Counted from the first letter of the stretch, positions 51,869 to 62,528 are shown. The stretch: DNA of 64,000 nt from Petunia secreta (GCA_029990175.1 JARKIP010000065.1:23476501-23540500), one strand, 5' to 3'. Notes: generated by a model not told the origin, from the sequence alone. Translations and numbers: made by a program.

Positions 51869-52728
51869 TGATAAGGATCAAACTAAATACGCGGAAGTAA
51901 AGATAGAGAGCGAGACACAACTCGAACTCCCTACGAAGTAACCCCGGGGAACTTGTCCTGAGATACCCTCGTATCGGTGTCAAGAAGGACCTACACTATG
52001 CAACCACCCTCGAGTCACACTCGGGACACGCAAGTAGAATGATCGGGTTTTCGGTTCAAGACTCAACTAGGTCCACTAGTGAATTCAAGCAACCAAGACA
52101 AAGGGTTCTCCAAACAAGAGATAGATTCTTTTCATCATTCATAAAATTCAAGGTAAGCTAAGGTTTGAAGAGTTTGTGAAGTATTTATAGACTTCACTTA
52201 CATGTAATGAAAGCTCAAAAATACCCCTAAAGTGGGTTAAAACAATAAAGGTCTCATAGGGCTATAGTTGTCCAAAACTTAGCAAATAAACTAGGAATCC
52301 CGCAACCCTTCACAAAGTAGGCGCCCAGCCTACTTTAACTAGGCGCCCCGCCTGTTTCTTGGTTTGCTGAAGGAGTAGAACAGGCGCCCCTGCTAGGCGT
52401 CCCTACTAGGCGGTCCGCCTGGAGCAAATTGGCCTGCAGAGGCGGTCGGTCGCCTGGAGCAAATCCAGAGAGCTGATCAAAACTAGGCGGCCGGCCTAGT
52501 TGAGTAGGCGGTCCGCCCATTCCAGTGGCCTCTTGAGTTGCTTCCAAACGTGCTCCGGATGTCTCTTCAAGTGGTCTAAGTGATCCACCATCCACGGCAC
52601 TCAAAAGCATGATCTTCCGGCTACTCTCGGACCCTTCATCCATGTCTCTCCAAATCAAGTAAAGATGGGTGTCTTGGATCAACCTTGCTTGACTCCTAGT
52701 GTACGGCCTTGAGGTATGCCCCGCATTA
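51869..52728 (-). repeat. Middle, shared LTR (860 bp) of the tandem
   Basis: Same length as the other two. No TSD at either edge: it is followed directly by the left copy's PBS on one side and the right copy's PPT (ACGGGGAGGA on minus) on the other. TATA 52182-52189. Exact motifs at 52409-52419 and 52507-52517. Confidence 0.92.
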
Positions 52729-54443
52729 TCCTCCCCGTCTTGGGAAGGTTTCGTCCTCAAAACCATGGCTTCCTCCTCTCCGGCATCACCGTCTCCTACA
52801 TCACAAAGGGTCAAGTCAGTCACATTAAAAGTATTAGACACATTGTACTTACCGGGTAGATCAATCACATAGGCATTGTTGTTGATCTTGGAAAGCACTT
52901 GAAAAGGTCCATCTCCACGGGGTGCCAACTTCCCTTTCCTTAGGTTTGGAAACCTCTCTTTTCGGAAGTGCACCCACACCCAATCTCCCTTTTTGAGCTC
53001 AAGCTTTTTCCTTCCCTTGTTCTTCTTGGAAGCAACCTTGGCATAGGCTTCCTCCAAGTTCTTCTTGGCTTTAGCATGAAGTTCAATCATAGCCTTTGCT
53101 CGGCTTTTCCCTTCAAAATTAGCAACCATTTCCCTTGGCAAAGGGGTTAGATCAAGGGGAATCAAGGGATTAAAACCATACACACATTCAAATGGAGTCA
53201 TGCCAATCAAACTATGCAATGTACGATTGTAGGCAAACTCCATGAGAGGAAGTTTATCAACCCACGTCCCGGCCTTACCTCGGGTCATGGCTCTTAGAAG
53301 AGCACCCAAAGTCCGGTTTACCACCTCGGTTTGCCCATCCGTTTGTGGGTGGTGGGATGTAGAGAACAAGAGCTTGGTGCCAAAGGCACCCCACAAACTT
53401 CTCCAAAAGTGGCTTAGGAACTTGGAGTCCCTATCACTTGCAATGGTTTGAGGCACACCATGCAATTTCAAGACATTGTCAATGAACAAGGAGGCAACAT
53501 GTTGTGCATCATCACACTTCTTGCACGGAATGAAGTGCGCCATTTTGGAGAACCTATCCACGACAACATAAATGCTATCATGGCCCCCCCTAGACCGTGG
53601 TAATCCCATCACAAAATCCATTGATATATCAACCCACGGACTAGTAGGCATGGGGAGAGGAGTATACAAACCATGGGGGTTAGCTTTAGATTTCGCATGC
53701 TTGCACTCAAGGCAATTTTTGCAAAGTTTTTCAACTTGGACCCCCATCTTTGTCCAATGGAATTGTTCCATGAGAATGGCCAAGGTCTTGTTTCTCCCAA
53801 AGTGTCCCATCAAGCCCCCACAATGAGCTTCACGAATCAACAATTCCCTCCAAGAGGACTCGGGAACACACACTTTACCATTTTCAAAGATATATCCATT
53901 AACCCATTGGTATTTTTCAACCCTTTCCCCCTTTTCAAGAGCTTCATGAATGCTCATTAGCTTAGGGTCATGAGCATACATCAACTTAATACTCTCAAAA
54001 CCCATGAGCTTGGAGGCTAAGGTGGTGGCTAGAGCGAACTTTCTCGAAAGCGCATCCGCCACAACATTGTCTTTCCCTTTCTTGTATTGAATCACATAGG
54101 GAAAAGACTCAATGAATTCAACCCACTTGGCATATCTCTTATTGAGCTTCTCTTGGCCTCTTAGATGCTTGAGTGACTCATGATCACTGTTGATTACAAA
54201 TTCTCGAGGCCAAAGATAGTGTTGCCAATGGGCAAGGGCTCTCACAAGGGCATACAACTCCTTGTCATATGTGGAATAGTTCAAGGAGGCCCCTTTCAAT
54301 TTCTCACTAAAGTAGGCGATGGGTTTACTATCTTGCATTAAAACACCACCAATTCCCACCCCCGAGGCATCACATTCAACCTCAAATGCCTTTCCGAAGT
54401 CGGGCAATTGCAATAGAGGGGCGGTACTCAACCTACTTTTCAA
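52335..54443 (-). CDS. RNase H-integrase frame of right tandem copy, C-terminus in LTR
   Basis: 702 open codons, almost identical to 45531-47639: same domain positions, catalytic residues and LTR-encoded tail of ~131 residues from 52728 down (YTRSQARLIQDTHLYL; GGPPTQLGRPPS). Differences are single residues (for example FEVECDAS here against FGVECDAS in the left copy). Upstream it is cut off by the same TGA near 54474 as the left copy. Confidence 0.85.
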   Translation of the reverse strand: MKSRLSTAPLLQLPDFGKAFEVECDASGVGIGGVLMQDSKPIAYFSEKLKGASLNYSTYDKELYALVRALAHWQHYLWPREFVINSDHESLKHLRGQEKLNKRYAKWVEFIESFPYVIQYKKGKDNVVADALSRKFALATTLASKLMGFESIKLMYAHDPKLMSIHEALEKGERVEKYQWVNGYIFENGKVCVPESSWRELLIREAHCGGLMGHFGRNKTLAILMEQFHWTKMGVQVEKLCKNCLECKHAKSKANPHGLYTPLPMPTSPWVDISMDFVMGLPRSRGGHDSIYVVVDRFSKMAHFIPCKKCDDAQHVASLFIDNVLKLHGVPQTIASDRDSKFLSHFWRSLWGAFGTKLLFSTSHHPQTDGQTEVVNRTLGALLRAMTRGKAGTWVDKLPLMEFAYNRTLHSLIGMTPFECVYGFNPLIPLDLTPLPREMVANFEGKSRAKAMIELHAKAKKNLEEAYAKVASKKNKGRKKLELKKGDWVWVHFRKERFPNLRKGKLAPRGDGPFQVLSKINNNAYVIDLPGKYNVSNTFNVTDLTLCDVGDGDAGEEEAMVLRTKPSQDGEDNAGHTSRPYTRSQARLIQDTHLYLIWRDMDEGSESSRKIMLLSAVDGGSLRPLEETSGARLEATQEATGMGGPPTQLGRPPSFDQLSGFAPGDRPPLQANLLQADRLVGTPSRGACSTPSANQETGGAPS

Positions 54444-55220
54444 TTCATGGAAGGCCTTCTCTTGAGGCTCTCCTCAAACAAAAGGTTGGTCTTTCTTCAC
54501 CAATTCGGTGAGTGGAGCGGTAATGGAGCTAAAGTCCTTCACAAATCGCCTATAAAAGCTTGCGAGACCATGAAAGCTCCTCACTTGAGTCACGGTAGTA
54601 GGAGTAGGCCAATCACGTATGGCCTTTACCTTAGACTCATCCACCTCCACTCCTTGGGCACTCACAACAAACCCAAGGAAGACTACCTTCTCAACACCAA
54701 ATGCACACTTTTTAAAATTAGCATAGAGCTTTTCGGCTCTCAACTTTTCAAGCACTAGCCTAAGGTGATCAACATGGTCGTCTATTGATTTGCTATAGAT
54801 CAATATATCGTCAAAATAGACGACCACAAACTTGTTGATGAATGGCTTTAGAACATGGTTCATTAGCCTCATGAAAGTGCTAGGTGCATTGGAGAGCCCA
54901 AAGGGCATCACCAACCATTCATAGAGACCAAACTTGGTCTTGAATGCGGTCTTCCATTCATCACCGGGTTTCATCCGGATTTGATGGTAGCCGGACCTAA
55001 GGTCAATCTTGCTAAACACACATGAACCACTCAATTCATCTAACATATCATCAAGTCGGGGAATAGGATGACGGTACTTTACCGTTATTTTGTTCACGGC
55101 CCGACAATCGACGCACATCCTCCAAGTGCCATCCTTTTTGGGAACAAGGATCACGGGTACGGCACAAGGACTCAAGCTCTCCCTCACCAAGCCTTTAGTG
55201 AGCAATTCATCAACTTGCTT
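54444..55220 (-). pseudogene. Right copy RT
   Basis: 55205-54474, 243 codons, with uninterrupted VPVILVPKKDGTWRMCVDCRAVNK (lost in part in the left copy), FSKIDLRSGYHQIRMKPGDEW, VVYFDDILIYSKS and thumb. Begins after an in-frame TAA near 55221 and ends at the shared TGA near 54471. Confidence 0.85.
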
Positions 55221-55888
55221 TTACAATTCTCTTGTATCCTCCGGATTGCTCCTATAAGCCGGCTTGTTTGGGATTTGGGATCCCGGGACAAAGTCTATTT
55301 GATGTTCAATGCCCCTGAAAGGAGGCAATCCATCCGGCATTTCATCCGGGAACATTTCCCCAAAATCCTTCAAGACATTCTCAAACACACTGGGCAAAGG
55401 GTTAGAAGAAAAATCAAAATTAGAGTTTAGGATCATACCTTTGTGCACTAGGCATAGGAGAAATTTGGTGCCATCATTTCCTTTTAAGATCTTGCCCGAT
55501 TGCATCATGGCACAAATGCCACCGGTAGAAGAAGAAGGTGGGATTGCCACCATGCTTTTGGACAAAGGGCTAGTCGCAATGATTGACTTGGCCTTTGCCA
55601 CCTCCCTCAACTCCCCATCCTATTGTAGTCATCACTCACTTGTTTGGGAGTTAGGGGCTTCAACACAAATTTCCTTCCTTCATGTTGGAGCGTGTAAGTG
55701 TTGACACGCCCGTCATGAACCGCTTGTCGATCAAATTGGCAAGGACTTCCAAAGAGAAGGTGGCAAGCTTGCATGGGCACAACGTCGAACAAGTGTTCAT
55801 CAACATAACTACCCATTTTGAACTTGATCATTGCTTGCTTCACTACCTTCAACTCCCCACATTCACTTAGCCATTGCAATCGATATGG
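55221..55888 (-). pseudogene. Right copy protease C-terminus and linker
   Basis: 55879-55607 reads QWLSECGELKVVKQAMIKF...HLLFGSPCQFDRQAVHDGR, and 55610-55221 (another frame) the linker plus EMFPDEMPDGLPPFRGIEHQ. A TAG at about 55886-55888, where the left copy has lysine, separates it from Gag. The shift at 55607-55610 is the same as in the left copy at 48783. Confidence 0.8.
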
Positions 55889-57631
55889 CTAGGGATGTTT
55901 CACGGTAGGCAATTTCAATTGGGTTATAAGAGATTGACTCAAAACATTAGTACAACTCCCGGAGTCAATGATCATAGAGCACACAACACCCTTAACTCGA
56001 GACCTAGCATGGAATAGATTTTCTCTTTGCAAGGCTTCACCATCCTCCACAATCATAGCTCCTAAGCTCCTCCTCACAACTAGAAAAGTATGAGGTTCCT
56101 CATCCTCCACCGTATTATCTTGATCATCTTCCTTAACTCCCTCATCTCCCTCTACTCCCTCATCTCCCTCCGGCTCACTCTCTTGCTCATAAACACTTTC
56201 ACCAACAACAACCATGGTCCTCTTTGTAGGACATTCCTTAGCAAAGTGTCCATACCCCTTGCATTTGTGACATTGAATGGAAGAAGAAGTATGAGTATTC
56301 AATTGGGTTTTAGAGTTACCTCCCACATTGGGTGTGTACTTCTCAAACGGCTTCTTCACATCTTTGCTAGCACTTGTTCCAGTAGGGCCACTCGCACTTG
56401 TGAATCTTGCATTGGGAGTATGATTTTTCCAATCCTTTTGCTTGGTCATCGAAGTAGAAGTGTTACTCTTGTAACGGTTGGATTTCTCTTTGTCAAGCCA
56501 TTGCTCGGCTTGAATAGCGGCATCAAGGACTTCTTGAAGTGAAAGATAAGCATGCAATCTCAATTGTGAAGCTATGCCATAGCTCAAACCATTCATGAAA
56601 CGGATCACGGCTTGCTCCTCATCTTCGGTGTCCATATCCAAGGCCATTCGAGTTCTTTCAAACTCATCATAGTATAAATGCACCGTCTTGACACCTTGCT
56701 TCAACTCATAAAGTTTCTTGAGTTGTTCTTGACGATATCTAGGAGTGATGTACTTGATACTCATGATACCCTTCAAGTCATTCCAACCCACATTCACGGG
56801 GATTCCCGCTCTTCTCCTTGATCTCTTGATGGATTCCCAGCAAGTAGATGCATAGGACTCAAAGGATGATATAGCATAAGTACCCTTCTTATCATCGGTC
56901 ATGTCATTGGTGTCAAACAACCTTTCCATTTGTAGCACCCATTCAATATAAGCACTCGGATCACAATTCCCCTTAAAGATTGGGAGATTAAGCTTCACAC
57001 TATTGAGGTTGGTGTTGTCACGACCCCCACGGACTGGCTCCGGTTGGCCCCCATAGTGATCTTCATTCACACCATACTCCCTCCTCACATTCCCTCTAAC
57101 ATATCCCATAGGTGGCCCTCGACCTCGGCCCCTACCACGATCCACATTTCGACCCCAATTCATACCTCGCCTTGGTTGAAAGTGATCATCAAACCCATAC
57201 ATATCATCACCATTGTCGGCTTCCTCCCCTTCTTGAGCTTCTTCGACTTGCTCAAGAGGTTGCACGTTTCGGATGGGTCTTGGTAGTGGGATGTTTCTTG
57301 GGGGATTATCCAAGATAGGGGGAATGCCCGTTCGTTCAATTCTCTCTCGATCCTCCTTTACCCGTTGTTGATTGAGCAATTCAATGACATGGCTTACTTG
57401 TTCCGGGGTAAAGTTAGGAGTACTTGAGACTTCCACTTGGGCACTCGGGGCCCCTTTTTCGACTTGGACACTCGGGGTCCCTTTCTCCGAGGGGACATTA
57501 GAAGTCCCTTGCTCAACTAGAGCACTAGAGTTCACCCGCTCGAGGCTTTCAATCCTCAAGTGCATACTATCCAATTTGGCGAGGATAGTAGCAAGGGCAC
57601 TCTTAGCAAAGTCTTCGCCTTCGGTAGACAT
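55889..57631 (-). CDS. Gag-protease N-terminal frame of right tandem copy
   Basis: ATG 57631, ending at the TAG near 55889. Same layout as the left copy: coiled N-terminus, RG-rich segment, capsid core, CHKCKGYGHFAKEC, acidic linker, and IIDSGSCTNVLSQSL with an intact D-S-G active site, unlike the left copy. Gag sequence otherwise nearly identical to 48783-50807. Confidence 0.85.
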   Translation of the reverse strand: MSTEGEDFAKSALATILAKLDSMHLRIESLERVNSSALVEQGTSNVPSEKGTPSVQVEKGAPSAQVEVSSTPNFTPEQVSHVIELLNQQRVKEDRERIERTGIPPILDNPPRNIPLPRPIRNVQPLEQVEEAQEGEEADNGDDMYGFDDHFQPRRGMNWGRNVDRGRGRGRGPPMGYVRGNVRREYGVNEDHYGGQPEPVRGGRDNTNLNSVKLNLPIFKGNCDPSAYIEWVLQMERLFDTNDMTDDKKGTYAISSFESYASTCWESIKRSRRRAGIPVNVGWNDLKGIMSIKYITPRYRQEQLKKLYELKQGVKTVHLYYDEFERTRMALDMDTEDEEQAVIRFMNGLSYGIASQLRLHAYLSLQEVLDAAIQAEQWLDKEKSNRYKSNTSTSMTKQKDWKNHTPNARFTSASGPTGTSASKDVKKPFEKYTPNVGGNSKTQLNTHTSSSIQCHKCKGYGHFAKECPTKRTMVVVGESVYEQESEPEGDEGVEGDEGVKEDDQDNTVEDEEPHTFLVVRRSLGAMIVEDGEALQRENLFHARSRVKGVVCSMIIDSGSCTNVLSQSLITQLKLPTVKHP

Positions 57632-58651
57632 TGTACCTACACAAGAAACAAACGTTAGCAAACAACCTCACACACTCCCTCACAAGTTTTCACTCAGATC
57701 CCTCGTTTAGTGGTGATGGCTATTTCACTCTTGCTTGAACTCAAAGCTTCACGAAGTTGAATAGTAAACCTAAACTTAATCACTCGACTCAAAAGCCAAA
57801 TGCACTCCGGGGTGAGTGGAGTTGATATGACTCTATCGGAACGTTAAGCTTTTTAAGTGCGGACTTGAGTCAAAAGAGACTACGTGTCTTCTTTGAATTC
57901 TAGTCTCCGGTCTAGGCTTGAGTATTCCTATTAGCTTAGAAGGACTAGCACAACTCAAGTAGGTACGATTACTCGAGGAAGTACTAGTTAGAAGTAATGC
58001 GATCAAGGAAACAAGAAATCCTACGAAAAACTACCCGAAACCACGCCCAACAGAAGTAGGCGCCCCACTTGTTTGGACTACATGGTCCGCCTGGTTCCCC
58101 TGCAGTGGAGAGTAGGCGGTCAGCCTACTCTAGTAGGCGCCCCGCCTCTGTAAAGTCCAGAGAGCACACAAAAAACAGGCGGTCCGCCCGTTTCACTAGG
58201 CGCCCCGCCTACTGCAGGTTTCAGCACAGTTTCAAACACGATTTTCTTAGTTTTGCACCCAAAAATTCATCAATCCACACGTTGTTTTAGCAATTCAAAG
58301 GTACCCCAATGTTGTTTCAATCACAAAGAACCAACCCCAACAACTTTAATCAAACCCCAATCAAAAACAAGCAATTTACCATGTTCATCAACTTCAAGTT
58401 TAGGGTTTCAAATTTTCAATTCTTGTGTTTCTGCTCCAAATTTGATGCTTAGGGTACCAAAAGAACGGGTTTACAATAAGGAACAAACCCCAATATCAAT
58501 CACTCAATGGGTCCATCAAACCAAGAATCCATGATCATATTTTTTTGTGTTTTCTTCTTTTCTTCAATAACAAACAAGAACCTAATATCGAAACCAACCT
58601 AGGCACGAAGAACCAAGGGTCGGGGGTTTGTAGAAACAAAACCCGAGCCTT
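57632..58651 (-). other. Leader of right tandem copy
   Basis: Counterpart of 50808-51853. Acceptor-like TGTGTAG/GTACA at 57632-57650; motif cluster 58050-58215 with exact GGCGGTCCGCC (plus) at 58178-58188. About 24 bases shorter than the left copy in the CAAATTTT tract (58405-58425). Confidence 0.75.
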
Positions 58652-58666
58652 GCTCTGATACCAAGA

Positions 58667-59526
58667 TGATAAGGATCAAACTAAATACGCGGAAGTAAAG
58701 ATAGAGAGCGAGACACAACTCGAACTCCCTACGAAGTAACCCCGGGGAACTTGTCCCGAGATACCCTCGTATCAGTGTCAAGAAGGACCTACACTATGCA
58801 ACCACCCTCGAGTCACACTCGGGGCTCGCAAGTAGAATGATCGGGTTTTCAGTTCAAGACTCAACTAGGTCCACTAGTGAATTCAAGCAAGCAAGACAAA
58901 GGGTTCTCCAAACAAGAGATAGATTCTTTTCATCATTCATAAAATTCAAGGTAAGCTAAGGTTTGAAGAGTTTGTGAAGTATTTATAGACTTCACTTACA
59001 TGTAATGAAAGCTCAAAAATACCCCTAAAGTGGGTTAAAACAATAAAGGCCTCATAGGGCTATAGTTGTCCAAAACTTAGCCAATAAACTAGGAATCCCG
59101 CAACCCTTCACAAAGTAGGCGCGCAGCCTACTTTAACTAGGCTCCCCACCTGTTTCTTGGTTTGCTGAAGGAGTAGAACAAGCGCCCCTGCTAGGCATCC
59201 CTACTAGGCGGTCCGCCTGGAGCAAATTGGCCTGCAGAGGCGGTCGGCCGCCTGGAGCAAATCCAGAGAGCTGATCATAACTAGGTGGCCGGCCTAGTTG
59301 AGTAGGCGGTCCGCCCATTCCAGTGGCCTCTTGAGTTGCTTCCAAACATGCTCCGGATGTCTCTTCAAGTGGTCTAAGTGATCCACCATCCACGGCACTC
59401 AAAAGCATGATCTTCCGGCTACTCTCGGACCCTTCATCTATGTCTCTCCAAATCAAGTAAAGATGGGTGTCTTGGATCAACCTTGCTTGACTCCTAGTGT
59501 ACGGCCTTGAGGTATGCCCCACATCA
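58667..59526 (-). repeat. Right LTR (860 bp) of the tandem
   Basis: Sense start TGATGTGGGGCATACC retains the canonical TGATG. TATA 58980-58987; exact motifs 59207-59217 and 59305-59315. Right edge followed by TSD CTCGT at 59527-59531. Confidence 0.92.
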
Positions 59527-59531
59527 CTCGT

Positions 59532-60151
59532 CAAGAACACGGTTTTGACGATTTTCAAGCATATTTTCTAACGATTTCAAGGTGTTTTTCAACTTTTGAT
59601 GACACCCAAAGGTGTTTCAAGATACTATAAACAAACCCCAATGATTTAATCCAACAAACAACCAACAACAAACTTGTTCCAAAATTTTTGAGCAATTTTC
59701 CAAAGGGTTTTAAAAAATTTTGAGATTCAAAAATTCGATTCTCAAACCGAAACACCAAATGACGTTATAGGGGTATCAGAACGACGGATTAACATCAAAG
59801 AACAATCTCCAATATCAAACATCCAAGAAATCACTACAACAAACCAAATCTAGCAATTTTTTTGTGATTTTCAACTTTGAAGATTTGATTTTCAATATTT
59901 TGATTCACAACTTCAAATCGTATTTTGAGGGTACCCAATCAACGAGAATACGTCAACAAACATTCCTCGATAACTAACACAAACAAAATCGATACAACAA
60001 GCGAGATCTAGCAAATTTTTTGATTTTTCAACTTTTTGAATTTTTTTTTTGTTTTCAATTTTCCAAGAACAAACACATGTATAACAACAAGAACAAGATA
60101 AAAACACTTCAAATAAGGAACGAGGGTTTGTTGAAACAACACCCGAGCCTT
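59532..60151 (-). other. Leader (proximal part) of the 39.3-60.9 kb element
   Basis: Continuation of 44604-45064 across the tandem insertion. A/T rich, no frame, no exact GC motif. Leads into the PBS at 60152-60163. Confidence 0.65.
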
Positions 60152-60163
60152 GCTTTGATACCA
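60152..60163 (-). other. Primer-binding site of the 39.3-60.9 kb element
   Basis: TGGTATCAAAGC on minus, two bases from the 5' LTR end. One mismatch to the iMet type. Confidence 0.8.
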
Positions 60164-60165
60164 AC

Positions 60166-60885
60166 TGATAAGGGAAAAACTATGGAAGCGATAAATAAAG
60201 ATAAAAGCGAGACGCGACAACAACAACTTATGAGGTAGCACCAAGGAACGATGTGTTGATACACCCTCATTCGAGTCAAGTAGAGCCTACGCAATGCAAA
60301 TATCCACAAGAGACACTCGGCTCTCGCAAATAGAATAATCAAGGAGGATTGAAGGTCAACTTGGGTTCTTCAAATTGATTTCAAGCCAAAATAATACATG
60401 TGTTTTTGATAGCAAATCTCGTTAGTGTTTGTGTTCAAGGTACATTGAATGGCATAAATGAGCTATGGGGTGTATTTATAGCACCCCATTACAATGCTAT
60501 GTAAGGTCTAAAGAGCACTTGGCTTAATTGAAAAACCATAGAAATCCTAGGTCTAAAATAGGAAGTTCAACAAAAATAAGTAGAAGCTTCAGCGATTCGG
60601 GAGCCCCGCCTGGTCCAGGCGCTCCGCCGAGTGGAGCCATGACCTGGGCACTCCGCCTCATCAGACGCTCCGCCTGGTGAGCACACTGACTAGTGTGCTA
60701 GGCGCTCCGCCCACTCCCTGGGGTCTTCCATTCCTTCTTCAAACGAGCTCAAGTGTATGATCTTCCAATGGTCGCCGGAGCTCGTATCATCAACGCCCTT
60801 TCGAATCAAGTATAAGTGAGAATCATGAAATGCTTTGGCTTGGCTTCTAGTAAAGGGCTTTGTGGTGGTGGTTTGCCCCGCATCA
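60166..60885 (-). repeat. 5' LTR (720 bp) of the 39.3-60.9 kb element
   Basis: TGATGCGGGG...TTATCA in sense. TATA at 60473-60480. AGGCGCTCCGCC-type cluster 60600-60720. Followed by TSD ACTTC (60886-60890). Confidence 0.88.
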
Positions 60886-61693
60886 ACTTCTGACCCCCCC
60901 GGGTAATCACATTCACAACTCTTTCCAGGGGTGGCTTGGTTTTTTGTATAGTTTTCCCTCCCCTTATCTACGAGGAATTCAACGAACACGCCCTTCTTCA
61001 GCAAGTGCGCCACCTCGAGCCACAAGGCCTTGCAGTCCTCGGTGCGGTGGCCATAGTCTGGTGGAACTCACAACGCAAACTTTGATCTCTCTTGTCAGCT
61101 GGAGTCCTCTTATCCTTCAGTGCTCCCGCCCCAACTATCCCCTTCACTATTTTGACCAGCTCCGAGGTCGATATGTTGGAATTATAATCGGGGATCCGAG
61201 GTAACTTTTTATTTTTTGAAACCAGAGCTGCGCTGGAGGGGTTTCTTTGGTTCGTGCTGGGGTAAACCTTTCCACCGAGCCGTTGGCTTACATGCAAAAT
61301 TTTGAGCGTTTGACTAACAGGTTGCCTCGATGAAGTGTACGGTTCGTACTTCCCTTTGAGTTTCCTCGTGGCGCCTCGGCGCGATATGAGGACTCAGATC
61401 GATTCTTGTAATTGTAGCTTCAGCCACTATTCTTCCTCTCGGCTTCCTCCAACCTTATATTTGTGTATGCCCTGTTGTGCAAATCGTCCTATTTCAAGGT
61501 TTGATACTGCTGGAGCTCTTTTCGTAAATCAGTGGCGGCCTTAGAGTTTCGAACATTAATGCATTTTTCAAACGCTATGATGGCAAAAGTATCATCCATA
61601 GCAGGCAACTCCATGCGTTCGACGTGAAAACGTTCGAGGAAGTCTTTGAGTGGCTCGCTGGCTGTTGTTTGACTTCGAATATATCCTCCTTCC
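60886..61693 (-). pseudogene. Minus-strand Tat-like element, segment 3: Gag C-terminal half
   Basis: Minus-strand frames give the capsid region ASEPLKDFLERFHVERMELPAMDD...IAFEKCIN (61680-61540) and, after frame breaks, the zinc-binding CEFHQTMATAP/CEFHQDYGH-type region (~61070) and the LLKKGVFVEFL tail (~61010-60970). Adjacent, once the ACTTC-flanked insertion is removed, to the protease half at 39322. The upstream remainder is cut by the LTR starting at 61694. Several frameshifts. Confidence 0.8.
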
Positions 61694-62525
61694 TGATGCA
61701 GCCTGAAGTGCTGATCAAGTGCTCGACAATCCACCGAACTCAATGAATGATCCACCGAGGCCAATGACACGAAGTCAAATTGCTACATGATATGCAAATC
61801 TAGTTGGCTTGGTCGGGAGGAAGCATGTGTTTGAAGGATGAATGGAAAAGTACTAGAGTCGAAGGCTATATCTTCAAATTTGAGCCCGAGGACAAAGTGA
61901 CCGAACACCAACCCTTGGTGCTGAGCAGCACAGAGCCGAACACAACAAATTGTGTTCGAAGTCAAGTGAGTGCCCGATGATAAATGTGTTCGAGCAAGCA
62001 ACCGAGCCCGAAGTCAAGGCTTCCGAACACTCACTAAAATGTGTACGAGCAAGCAACCGAGCACCAAAGCCAATGCTGCCAAACGCTCATTATTTCAGCC
62101 CTACGTGGCTAGCTTTTATTGGTCATTTGTGACCATTTTACTAGTTTACCCTTAGTATTTCCTATATAAAGCTTGTTCCATTTCATTGTAAGCAGCTAGA
62201 TTTTTTTGATATTGATTATTGAATGAGAATTGCCTTGGGCATTTACTCTTTTAGTCTCAGATGTGAGAAAACCCGATGGGGTCTTCGGAACTTGAGGCTT
62301 TAGATGAATCCGATTGAACAATTCCTCTTTGATCATTTAGTTTGCAAGAGGCATTGTTTTATCAAGGATTGTTGTATAGTTTAGGTGCTCTTTCCTTCTA
62401 TTTGAATCGTACCGAGACCAGTTCCTCGGTGCCGTTCAAGAAAGTAAAGTTGTGTCGAACTTCTATCTTACTTTCCGCTGTTGTTTTCGGTTGCTTTGCT
62501 TTATCTTCGGATTTATCTTGCACCA
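61694..62525 (+). repeat. 5' LTR (832 bp) of the 61.7-kb element
   Basis: TGATGCAGCC...CACCA. About 54 bases longer than the 3' LTR at 12238-13015, partly because GTTCGAGCAAGCAACCGAG is duplicated (61988 and 62044). TATA at 62163-62170. Confidence 0.88.
62163..62170 (+). promoter_or_regulatory. LTR TATA box (TATATAAA)
   Basis: CCTATATAAAGCTTG at the position of the other family copies; probable core promoter of this, the least decayed, copy. Confidence 0.7.
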
Positions 62526-62528
62526 TCT

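Larger units (their letters stand above)
45065..59526 (-). mobile_element. Tandem CRM-like elements sharing one LTR (LTR-int-LTR-int-LTR)
   Basis: Three 860-bp LTRs at 45065-45924, 51869-52728 and 58667-59526, with two ~5.94-kb interiors of the same polarity between them (unit period 6804 and 6798 bp). Only the outer edges carry a TSD, CTCGT (45060-45064, 59527-59531). The middle LTR serves as the 5' LTR of the left copy and the 3' LTR of the right copy. This is the expected product of unequal LTR-LTR recombination after one insertion. Confidence 0.92.
39323..60885 (-). mobile_element. CRM-like element (minus), hosting a solo LTR and a tandem element pair
   Basis: 3' LTR 39323-40025 and 5' LTR 60166-60885, both TGATGCGGGG...CTTATCA on the sense strand; TSD ACTTC at 39318-39322 and 60886-60890. 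PBS 60152-60163. The interior, minus two nested insertions, is leader (60151-59532 and 45064-44604), gag (44603-42820, split by a solo LTR), then pol (42804-39851). Gag is fused to the RT leader by a deletion that removes the zinc knuckle and protease. Many stops; inactive. Confidence 0.88.
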
